Source: Dasytiphilus stammeri_B (GTDB taxonomy: Bacteria > Pseudomonadota > Gammaproteobacteria > Enterobacterales > Enterobacteriaceae). Taken from it: 42,209 nucleotides of DNA. The stretch spans positions 1-42,209 of the forward strand of contig JBAPLS010000010.1 of NCBI GenBank assembly GCA_037083765.1, given 5' to 3'. The position numbers and the translations under genes were made by a program. The notes under the pieces were generated by a model. That model saw only the letters and a list, made by a program, of their open reading frames with translations, had not been told where the DNA came from and did not search any database. Positions 35,810 through 42,209 of this stretch are shown here, piece after piece; within the stretch, counting starts at the first letter, position 1; every line of letters starts with the position of its first letter.

Positions 35810-36043
35810 CTATTGTGGAGCATAATAAAAATAAGCACATATTCGGTTAGATGAAAAATCTTTCTCATATTTATTAATGAATGCACAGTTATTATTTAAT
35901 ATTTGCCCCGGCAGGATAATACGAACTTCTCTTGTATTAGCTTGTCGATCCACTTCTTCCAGAAATACTAAAATTGCTAGCGAGAGCGATTGTTGAAACC
36001 TTCCCCCACATTTAGGATATTTATACTGACAAAACTTATAGGA
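35810..36043 (-). pseudogene. rne: frameshifted 3' continuation of rne
   Basis: In a different frame from the main rne ORF, this stretch reads FCQYKYPKCGGRF, then SLSLAILVFLEEV and NTREVRIILPGQIL, ending at TAG 35812-35810. These match E. coli RNase E HVCPRCSGTG, SLSLSILRLIEEE and NTQEVHAIVPVPIA, i.e. the zinc link and the small domain. The first zinc Cys is Tyr. A single-base indel near 36040 separates it from the upstream frame. The rest of the small domain and the whole degradosome scaffold are absent. Confidence 0.82.
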
Positions 36044-37233
36044 TTAGCATTTAAGCGCTGACGAGATATTTCTAGTAATCCGAGCCGAGAAATATGACCT
36101 AATTGAATCCGTGCCCGATCTTTGCTCACTGCTTCACGCAAACGATATTCTACCGCCCGCTGATGTCGAGCAGAGCTCATATCAATAAAATCTATTACTA
36201 TTAAACCACCTAGGTCTCGTATTCGTAATTGACGTGCAATCTCATCTGCAGCCTCTAAATTAGTATTCAATGCCGTTTCTTCTAGATCACTACCCCGAGT
36301 GGCTCGGGAAGAATTAATATCTATCGCTGTTAAGGCTTCGGTATAATCAATTACAATAGATCCGCCCGAAGGCAAATATACTTCGCGTTGAAAAAGATCC
36401 TCAATTTCAGATTCTATTTGATAAAGACTGAAGAGAGGAAGAGCGCCTGAATAAAACTGAATTTTTTCCCTAAAATCTGGTCTTCCTAAAGCTACAATTT
36501 GATTTTTAGCAATTTCGACTACTTTAGGGTTATCTATTAATATTTCACTAATATCTTTCCGGAGATAATCGCGAAATACGCGAACTAGTACATTACTATT
36601 TTGATAAATTAGAAATGGGGCATTCCTTCTGGAGGATATATTTTGAATTTCTTCCCACTGTTTTAGTCTCGACACTAGATCCCACTGTAATATTTCTGAT
36701 GATTTTCCTACCCCAGCAGTACGTACTATTACACCCATTCCATTTGGTAATTCTAAAGAAGAAAGTGTCTTTTTTAATTCTATTCGAATATCTTTGTCAA
36801 TGTGGCGAGAAATTCCGCCCGCACGTGGATTATTAGGCATAAGTACTAAATAAGTACCCGCTAGACTTATAAAAGTAGTTAAAGCAGCCCCTTTATTGTC
36901 CCGTTCTTCTTTATGAATTTGCACCACAATCTCCTGGCCCTCCCCCAGCACATCTTTTATATTTAATTTTGTTTGGTTTTCTAAATCAGAATTATCTGGA
37001 AAATATTCTCTAGCTACTTCTCTTAGAGGTAAAAACCCGTGTTTGTCCATGCCATAATTCACAAATGCTGCTTGTAAACTGGGTTCTATACGAGTAATTT
37101 TTCCTTTATATATATTATATTTCTTCTGTTCGTTCCTAGGATTTTCTATCTCAAAATCATACAATCGTTGCCCATCAACAATGGCAACTCGCCATTCTTC
37201 TTGGCGAGTGGCGTTGATTAACATTTTTTTCAT
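35977..37233 (-). CDS. rne: ribonuclease E, truncated at the end of the catalytic large domain
   Basis: Main endoribonuclease for mRNA decay and for rRNA and tRNA processing. It has the RNase H-like part, S1 (KYNIYKGKITRIEPSLQAAFVNYG, HGFLPLREVAREYFP), the 5' sensor (GAALTTFISLAGTYLVLMPNNPRAGGISR, VIVRTAG) and the DNase I-like site with catalytic Asp in ALTAIDINS and IVIDFIDM. After SRQRLNANP the frame shifts and ends with about 20 unrelated residues at 418. E. coli RNase E has 1061 residues, with a 529-residue catalytic half. Lost are the zinc link that makes tetramers, the small domain and the scaffold. Large-domain motifs are intact, so it may act as a minimal enzyme; a sequencing error at the shift must be excluded. 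Confidence 0.88.
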   Translation of the reverse strand: MKKMLINATRQEEWRVAIVDGQRLYDFEIENPRNEQKKYNIYKGKITRIEPSLQAAFVNYGMDKHGFLPLREVAREYFPDNSDLENQTKLNIKDVLGEGQEIVVQIHKEERDNKGAALTTFISLAGTYLVLMPNNPRAGGISRHIDKDIRIELKKTLSSLELPNGMGVIVRTAGVGKSSEILQWDLVSRLKQWEEIQNISSRRNAPFLIYQNSNVLVRVFRDYLRKDISEILIDNPKVVEIAKNQIVALGRPDFREKIQFYSGALPLFSLYQIESEIEDLFQREVYLPSGGSIVIDYTEALTAIDINSSRATRGSDLEETALNTNLEAADEIARQLRIRDLGGLIVIDFIDMSSARHQRAVEYRLREAVSKDRARIQLGHISRLGLLEISRQRLNANPISFVSINILNVGEGFNNRSR

Positions 37234-37389
37234 TTTTGTTACTCATTAACTTATGAATCTCTTACCTAAAACTGTCTTCTAAAATTTTCTTCTGCTGTTT
37301 AAGACCTAATAATTTTATTTCTCTATAAGATAGGGTATAATTTTAGTTTTTATGCTTTTTAGGTTATTGAAATAGCAGTAGCAGCTTAC

Positions 37390-37407
37390 TATCCTGCGGT
37401 CAGGATA
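37390..37407 (-). promoter_or_regulatory. conserved-looking hairpin in the rne leader
   Basis: TATCCTG-ACCG-CAGGATA on the minus strand is a GC-containing 7-pair hairpin in an otherwise very AT-rich 300-base divergent spacer, 157 bases before the rne start. Enterobacterial rne mRNAs carry a long 5' leader with a conserved hairpin (hp2 / Rfam rne5) that senses RNase E for feedback. This is a candidate for it. The remainder of 37234-37533 holds no gene. Confidence 0.5.
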
Positions 37408-37533
37408 AAATTTTTTTTCAAAAAAATAATGCTATTAGCTATTAATATTAGATTTTTTTCATTTAACTATCATTTTTAACTTTTTTAATAGAACAACAAT
37501 ACTTACATTATACTATTTTAATTTTTATATTCT

Positions 37534-38502
37534 ATGAATAGGCAACTGCGCAGATTCTCCACTCAATGGAATGAAATTTTTATTAATGCGGAAGATAGGG
37601 GGAGACGATTAGATAATTTTTTGCGAGCCACATTAAAATATCTCTCGAAAAATTTATTTTATAAGCTGATCCGAAAGGGATACATCAGAGTTAATAAAAG
37701 AGAGGTTCAACCTTCCTATAGATTAAAAACATGTGATATCTTATCTATCCCATTATTAAATAGTCTTAAAAAAGAAAAAGATAAATATTATCCTGTCAAA
37801 ACAATAGAACTTATATCTAATAAAATTTTGTATGACGATGATTATATTTTAGCAATTAATAAACCTTCGGGGATAGCAGTACATGGAGGAAGTGGTTTGA
37901 GTTACGGACTTATTGAAGTATTACGTCTCTGGAAGAAAAATCATCCTTTCTTAGAATTAGTTCATCGTCTGGATCGAGACACATCAGGTATATTACTAGT
38001 AGCTAAAAAAAAATCAGTTCTACGTTCCTTACATGAACAATTTCGGTTACAAATGATAAAAAAAAAATATTTTACTTTGGTATATGGTCTGTGGCCTTCA
38101 CATTTAAAAACTATCGCGGTTCCATTACAAAGATACGGGATGAGAACGGGCCAGCGCTTAGTGCGTATTAATCCCGAAGGAAAATTTTCTAAGACGCTTT
38201 TTAAGATAGAAGAACGTTTCTCTCAAGCTACTTTACTTAAAGTTATGCCAATTACAGGTAGAACACATCAAATACGGGCACACACTCAATACGTTGGTCA
38301 TCCCATTGCTTTGGATAAGCTTTATGGAAATAAAAAATTTAATAACCAACTGCTTGAAATTGGATTAAATCGACTTTTTTTACATGCTTCATCAATTATT
38401 TTTATTCATCCTCATACTCATCAAGAGATCTGCATAACTGCTCCATTACATGAGGAGTTATCAAAATGTTTATCCTTTTTACGTTCTGAAAAATCAGCAT
38501 GA
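37534..38502 (+). CDS. rluC: 23S rRNA pseudouridine synthase RluC
   Basis: Makes pseudouridines 955, 2504 and 2580 in 23S rRNA. S4 domain (RGRRLDNFLRATLKYLSKNLFYKLIRKGYIRVNKR), then INKPSGIAVHGGSGLSYGLIE, the catalytic HRLDRDTSGILLVAKK and GRTHQIRAHTQYVGHPIA. It has 322 residues against 319. It is divergent from rne, as in E. coli; GLSYGLIE and the neighbours distinguish it from RluD. Confidence 0.95.
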   Translation: MNRQLRRFSTQWNEIFINAEDRGRRLDNFLRATLKYLSKNLFYKLIRKGYIRVNKREVQPSYRLKTCDILSIPLLNSLKKEKDKYYPVKTIELISNKILYDDDYILAINKPSGIAVHGGSGLSYGLIEVLRLWKKNHPFLELVHRLDRDTSGILLVAKKKSVLRSLHEQFRLQMIKKKYFTLVYGLWPSHLKTIAVPLQRYGMRTGQRLVRINPEGKFSKTLFKIEERFSQATLLKVMPITGRTHQIRAHTQYVGHPIALDKLYGNKKFNNQLLEIGLNRLFLHASSIIFIHPHTHQEICITAPLHEELSKCLSFLRSEKSA

Positions 38503-38584
38503 ATAAATCTGTTAGTTGACTTTTCAAAAACATTACTATAATAGGAAAGTGAATAGGAAAAATAATTAATCACTGGAGAAATTA

Positions 38585-38749
38585 ATGGCAGTCCCTAAGA
38601 AAAAAATATCTCGATCTAAACGAGGCATGCGTCGTTCTCAGACAAAAATAACTCTTCCTCAATTGTCCATCGAAAAAAAATCCGGAGAACTTCATCTATG
38701 TCACCATATAACTTATGAAGGTTACTATCGGGGTCGCAAAGTAAAGTAG
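38585..38749 (+). CDS. rpmF: 50S ribosomal protein L32
   Basis: A short gene of 54 codons plus stop. The protein begins MAVPKKKISRSKRGMRRSQ and ends HHITYEGYYRGRKVK, matching E. coli L32 (57 residues: TRSKRGMRRSH, HHITADGYYRGRKV). CTGGAG lies about 9 bases before the ATG. It sits between rluC and fabH, as in E. coli after loss of yceD and plsX. Confidence 0.95.
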   Translation: MAVPKKKISRSKRGMRRSQTKITLPQLSIEKKSGELHLCHHITYEGYYRGRKVK

Positions 38750-38794
38750 TCAAACTAAAATAAATAATATTTCCAACTTTGAGCTACCCACTTA

Positions 38795-38830
38795 ATTGTT
38801 CTCTAAAAGAGGAATGAAGAGTAGAACAAT
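38795..38830. other. two-level stem-loop in the rpmF-fabH spacer
   Basis: ATTGTTCT (38795-38802) pairs with AGAACAAT (38823-38830); inside, CTCT-aaa-AGAG (38801-38811) can form a competing small stem. It stands where plsX is found in E. coli. It may end or process the rpmF transcript. Confidence 0.45.
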
Positions 38831-38891
38831 AATTAGGTAGTAATTAAATTTTTTTTCAGTTCAAGTAATATCCTAAACGCAGGGAACTTAT

Positions 38892-39848
38892 ATGTATACC
38901 AAAATTATTGGTACCGGAAGCTATTTTCCGAACAAGGTTCTGACCAATGCTGAGTTAGAAAAAATTTTTGCAATTAGTTCTGAATGGATAGTAACTAGAA
39001 CTGGAATTCGGGAACGGAACATAGCCGGGATAGAAGAATCAGTGGCATCTATGGGTACTAAAGCTGCCGAACAAGCTTTAGTTATGTCGGGCATTGATAA
39101 AAATGCTGTGGGACTTATTGTAGTAGCTACTAGCACCTCCAGTCATGCTTTTCCTAGTTCTGCTTGTATGATACAAAATTTGCTAGGTATCAATGAAGAG
39201 AAAGTCGCTGCTTTTGATATAGCAGCTGCTTGTACAGGATTTATTTACGCTCTAAGTGTAGCTGATCAATATATCAAAACTGGTTATATAAACTATGCTC
39301 TTGTTATTGGGTCAGATATAATCACTCGAACATTAAATCCTCACGACCATAGGAGTTTAATTATCTTTGGTGATGGTGCAGGAGCGGTAGTTTTAGGTGC
39401 CAGTACACACGCAGGTATTTTATCTACCCATCTACATTCTGATGGAAGATATGGAAAATTTCTTAATTTACCATTTTTAAATCGTATTAACCCGGATAGC
39501 AGTTATCTAACTATGTCGGGAAATATAGTATTTAAAATGTCCGTGAAAAAATTAACTTCTCTAATCGAAAAAACATTAAAAATAAATAACCTTAATAGCG
39601 ATTCTCTAGATTGGTTTATCCCCCATCAAGCTAATTTACGTATTATTACTGCTACTACTAAAAAATTAGGATTAAGAAGAGATAAAGTTATTCTGACTCT
39701 TGAACGACATGGAAATACTTCTGCTGCATCAGTGCCATCATCCTTAGATGAAGCCGTGCGTGATGGCCGTGTACAACGAGGGCATCTCATCCTACTAGAA
39801 GCCTTTGGGGGAGGATTCACATGGGGATGCGCTTTACTTCATTTTTAA
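38892..39848 (+). CDS. fabH: beta-ketoacyl-ACP synthase III FabH
   Basis: Starts fatty-acid synthesis by joining acetyl-CoA and malonyl-ACP. Thiolase fold with the catalytic triad Cys (AAACTGFIYAL, about residue 112), His (WFIPHQANLRI, about 244) and Asn (HGNTSAASVP, about 274), and the C-terminal GGGFTWGCALL. It has 318 residues against 317. First gene of the fabHDG-acpP run; plsX, normally just upstream, is missing. Confidence 0.97.
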   Translation: MYTKIIGTGSYFPNKVLTNAELEKIFAISSEWIVTRTGIRERNIAGIEESVASMGTKAAEQALVMSGIDKNAVGLIVVATSTSSHAFPSSACMIQNLLGINEEKVAAFDIAAACTGFIYALSVADQYIKTGYINYALVIGSDIITRTLNPHDHRSLIIFGDGAGAVVLGASTHAGILSTHLHSDGRYGKFLNLPFLNRINPDSSYLTMSGNIVFKMSVKKLTSLIEKTLKINNLNSDSLDWFIPHQANLRIITATTKKLGLRRDKVILTLERHGNTSAASVPSSLDEAVRDGRVQRGHLILLEAFGGGFTWGCALLHF

Positions 39849-39880
39849 AAGTAAAGTAATTCGGGAGTAGAATTTAGATA

Positions 39881-40804
39881 ATGAAACCCTTTGCTATGAT
39901 GTTTCCAGGACAAGGTTCTCAGAAAAGAGGTATGTTAGCTGAGATTGCTCAAAATTATTCTCTAATAAAGCAAACTTTTGATCAGGCCTCCAATACTCTT
40001 GGATATGATCTCTGGCATATAGTGCAACATGGACCAGACAAAGATTTGAATAATACTATTCATACTCAACCTATATTACTAACTAGTTCCGTAGCACTGT
40101 TTCGTTTGTGGCAAGAACAAGGCAGAGATAATCCTACTATATTAGTAGGATATAGTTTAGGAGAATATTCTGCATTAGTTTGTGCGGGGGTCCTCTCATT
40201 AGAAGAGGCTGTTTGTCTGGTAAAGAAAAGAGGAGCACTCATGCAAAAAGCTATCTGCAATAAGAAAGTAGGAATGCTAATAATCATGGGTTTAAATAAT
40301 GATCTGATTTTCAGAATTTGCCAAAATTGTGCCCAAGAAGATAATTCAATAGTACAACCGGTAATTTTTAATTCTCAAAGAGAAGTAGTAATAGCGGGAA
40401 ATAAAAGTGCTCTTGTACGGGTAGAAAAAAATTGTAAAAGTTCAGGAGCAGTGGTAGTGTCATTACCTAGTATTCCCTCTCATTGTGAACTTATGAAACC
40501 AATAGCTAATGAATTTTCTTCTACTTTATCTAAAGTAACTCTTAACAGACCCCGACTACCAGTGTTAAATAATGTAGATGTAAGGTGTGAAAGTCATCCG
40601 TACAAAATTCGCAGTTCTCTGCTCCGGCAATTATATATGCCCGTGCGGTGGATTGAATGTATTGAATTTATTATTAAACAAGGAATAGTGATCTTTATAG
40701 AGGTAGGACCCGGGAATGTTTTAAGTAAGATTATAAAAAGAAACAGTCCTCATTTGACCACGATAAATCTAGATAATTCATATTTTTTCAAAAAAAACTT
40801 ATAA
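39881..40804 (+). CDS. fabD: malonyl-CoA:ACP transacylase FabD
   Basis: Loads malonyl groups on ACP. MFPGQGSQKRGML at the N-terminus, nucleophile motif GYSLGEYSALVCAGV (Ser92), catalytic His in PSIPSHCELMKP, then NNVDVRCES and VEVGPGNVLSKI-type C-terminus. It has 307 residues against 309. The usual GHSLG reads GYSLG (Tyr91). It follows fabH after 32 bases, with GGGAG upstream of the ATG. Confidence 0.96.
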   Translation: MKPFAMMFPGQGSQKRGMLAEIAQNYSLIKQTFDQASNTLGYDLWHIVQHGPDKDLNNTIHTQPILLTSSVALFRLWQEQGRDNPTILVGYSLGEYSALVCAGVLSLEEAVCLVKKRGALMQKAICNKKVGMLIIMGLNNDLIFRICQNCAQEDNSIVQPVIFNSQREVVIAGNKSALVRVEKNCKSSGAVVVSLPSIPSHCELMKPIANEFSSTLSKVTLNRPRLPVLNNVDVRCESHPYKIRSSLLRQLYMPVRWIECIEFIIKQGIVIFIEVGPGNVLSKIIKRNSPHLTTINLDNSYFFKKNL

Positions 40805-40819
40805 ATTTAAAAAACTTGC

Positions 40820-41557
40820 ATGAGTTTAAAAGGAAAAATTGCTTTAGTAACTGGAGCAAATAGAGGAATTGGACGTGCAATTGCAGAAAAACTAGCAGCA
40901 CAAGGCGCTCAAGTTGCAGGTACAGCTACTCAGTTATCTGGAGCTAAAGACATTAGTACTAATTTAATTAGGAGTGGTGGAAAAGGTTATGTGTTGGAAC
41001 TTACTAATCCAAATTCCATTCAAAATCTTTTGGTAAAAATTCGCATAGAGCTGGGAGATATAGATATATTAATTAATAATGCAGGAATTACATGTAATTC
41101 CCTTATAATACATATGAAAGAATCTGAATGGCAACGAGTAATAACTACCAATTTATCTTCCATATTTCGGTTATCTCAAGCCGTAATGCGATCTATGATA
41201 AAAAAAAAGTTTGGAAGAATTATTAATATCGGTTCTATTATTGGAGAAACAGGTCAGGTAGGTCAGACTTGTTACGCCGCTACAAAGGCAGGTATAAGTG
41301 GATTTACCAAATCTCTAGCACAGGAAGTAGCATCCCGAGGCATAACAGTAAATGTGGTAGCTCCAGGATTTATTGAAACTGATATGACAGCAAGATTAAA
41401 AGAAGAAAAAAGATCAAAAATTTTACAAAAAATACCAGTAGGTCGTTTTGGCAGTACCCAGGACATTGCTAATGCGGTAGCTTTTTTAGTATCAGAAGAT
41501 GCAGCATATATAACAGGGGAAACTTTACATATCAATGGAGGAATGTATATGTCATAA
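40820..41557 (+). CDS. fabG: 3-oxoacyl-ACP reductase FabG
   Basis: NADPH-dependent reduction of beta-ketoacyl-ACP. SDR fold with TGANRGIGRAIA (cofactor glycine motif), NNAGIT, catalytic Ser in NIGSIIG, YxxxK in CYAATKAG, and PGFIETDMT. It has 245 residues against 244. It starts 15 bases after fabD with no clear ribosome site, suggesting translational coupling. It depends on NADPH although nadK in this window is dead. Confidence 0.97.
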   Translation: MSLKGKIALVTGANRGIGRAIAEKLAAQGAQVAGTATQLSGAKDISTNLIRSGGKGYVLELTNPNSIQNLLVKIRIELGDIDILINNAGITCNSLIIHMKESEWQRVITTNLSSIFRLSQAVMRSMIKKKFGRIINIGSIIGETGQVGQTCYAATKAGISGFTKSLAQEVASRGITVNVVAPGFIETDMTARLKEEKRSKILQKIPVGRFGSTQDIANAVAFLVSEDAAYITGETLHINGGMYMS

Positions 41558-41584
41558 TGACTGATCCTCTGCTGAACGTAAGAT

Positions 41585-41648
41585 CTTTATTCTTAAAATA
41601 AAGGAATAAGGATAATTAGTTAATTATTATCTCTCTATATTCTAGAGA
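41585..41648 (+). other. two stem-loops between fabG and acpP
   Basis: CTTTATT-cttaa-AATAAAG (41585-41603) and TCTCTA-tattc-TAGAGA (41632-41648) lie in the 116-base spacer. The second ends 25 bases before the acpP start, and AGGA lies at about 41660. E. coli acpP has its own promoter here and is expressed far above fabG; the hairpins may be an mRNA processing or stability element. Confidence 0.4.
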
Positions 41649-41673
41649 AAAATTTTTATAGGAAAAAAATAGT

Positions 41674-41913
41674 ATGAATAATAATATCGAAGAACGAATT
41701 AAAAAAGTTCTGAGTAAACAACTGAAGATCAAACAGGAAAAAATTCTTAATAACCACTCTTTTGTTAAAGATCTGAGAGCAGACTCTCTTGATACCGTGG
41801 AGCTATTTATGGAGCTAGAAGAAGAATTTAATATCGAAATTCCAGATGAAGAAGCAGAAAAAATTACCACTGTACAAGCAGCTATAAATTATGTTAATAA
41901 TATTATTAATTAA
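41674..41913 (+). CDS. acpP: acyl carrier protein
   Basis: Carries acyl chains on a phosphopantetheine arm. NNNIEERIKKVLSKQLK, then the attachment site DLRADSLDTVEL (Ser38 here) and EIPDEEAEKITTVQAAINYV. It has 79 residues against 78. The residue two before the Asp of DSL is Arg (AGA, 41776-41778) where nearly all ACPs have Gly (DLGADSL). fabF, which follows in E. coli, is absent; the 243 bases to tmk hold no gene. Confidence 0.96.
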   Translation: MNNNIEERIKKVLSKQLKIKQEKILNNHSFVKDLRADSLDTVELFMELEEEFNIEIPDEEAEKITTVQAAINYVNNIIN

Positions 41914-42156
41914 TATCCGTTAAAAACAACTATTATGGTTGTTAATCGTATTAAGATATCTATCCAGATAAAGAAATGATCATTAATCTGAGATTATCCT
42001 AAGTATCCCATATAAAAAGAATCCTAATTATGATATAATCAAATATTCTATAAGATTCGACAAAGAAGATTATTGATTACTCAATGTGAAGAGAGTGTTG
42101 TTCTAAGAAAAAAATAAAATGAAATTTTTAACATCCTAATATAGATATATAATTAT

Positions 42157-42209
42157 ATGAAAAATGGTTTTATTGTTCTAGAAGGCTTAGAAGGAGCCGG
42201 TAAAACGAC
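42157..42209 (+). CDS. tmk: thymidylate kinase (5' end only)
   Basis: The last 53 bases read MKNGFIVLEGLEGAGKT, matching the start of E. coli Tmk (IVIEGLEGAGKT) including the P-loop. In E. coli tmk follows acpP-fabF-pabC-mltG, so the place fits with three genes deleted. The gene continues beyond the window. Confidence 0.93.
   Translation, partial: MKNGFIVLEGLEGAGKT

Overview
The window looks like a chromosome segment from a gammaproteobacterium of the Enterobacterales with a strongly reduced, AT-rich genome (roughly 30% G+C by eye), as in obligate insect endosymbionts. Nearly every protein aligns end to end with an E. coli housekeeping protein. Gene order follows E. coli blocks with the intervening genes deleted. 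Protein tails are shortened, spacers hold decaying gene remains, and I see no IS elements, prophage, CRISPR array or toxin-antitoxin pair. I cannot name the genus from sequence alone.

Layout. (1) 1-9173: 5' end of 23S rRNA, clpB (short form), rluD, bamD, pheA, then tyrA-aroF, tmRNA (ssrA) and smpB; this matches the E. coli rrnG-clpB-rluD-bamD-pheA-tyrA-aroF-smpB-ssrA neighbourhood. (2) 9174-11400: nadK pseudogene, grpE behind a sigma-32 type promoter, ung. (3) 11461-21814: deaD, pnp, rpsO, truB, rbfA, infB, nusA, terminator, tRNA-fMet, tRNA-Leu(GAG), i.e. the E. coli metY-nusA-infB-rpsO-pnp-deaD operon without rimP and nlpI. (4) 21893-26112: secG, a probable glmM remnant, ftsH, rlmE, greA. 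(5) 26441-35612: dnaX, htpG, adk, qmcA, cysS, murJ; 33697-34160 between cysS and murJ is peppered with N. (6) 35810-42209: rne (frameshifted), rluC, rpmF, fabH, fabD, fabG, acpP and the first 53 bases of tmk; plsX, fabF, pabC and mltG of the E. coli cluster are missing here.

How the parts fit. The window keeps translation, RNA processing, protein quality control (ClpB, HtpG, GrpE, FtsH, tmRNA/SmpB) and a fatty-acid elongation set. It also keeps the aromatic amino acid branch: AroF (DAHP synthase), TyrA (chorismate mutase/prephenate dehydrogenase) and PheA (prephenate dehydratase). This branch looks deregulated. AroF carries substitutions at positions known from feedback-resistant E. coli alleles, and PheA has lost its mutase domain and its phenylalanine-binding motifs, so TyrA must supply prephenate for both products. 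That suits a symbiont that provisions its host with tyrosine and phenylalanine.

Other points of interest: decay of nadK (normally essential), a ClpB gene reduced to the internally initiated short isoform, a run of ten A in dnaX where E. coli makes gamma by frameshifting, a BamD without a lipobox cysteine, an Asp-to-Glu change in the catalytic motif of Ung, an RNase E gene broken at the zinc link, and a 23S gene with no 16S in front of it. I found no convincing new multi-gene system; the novelty lies in how standard systems have been trimmed.
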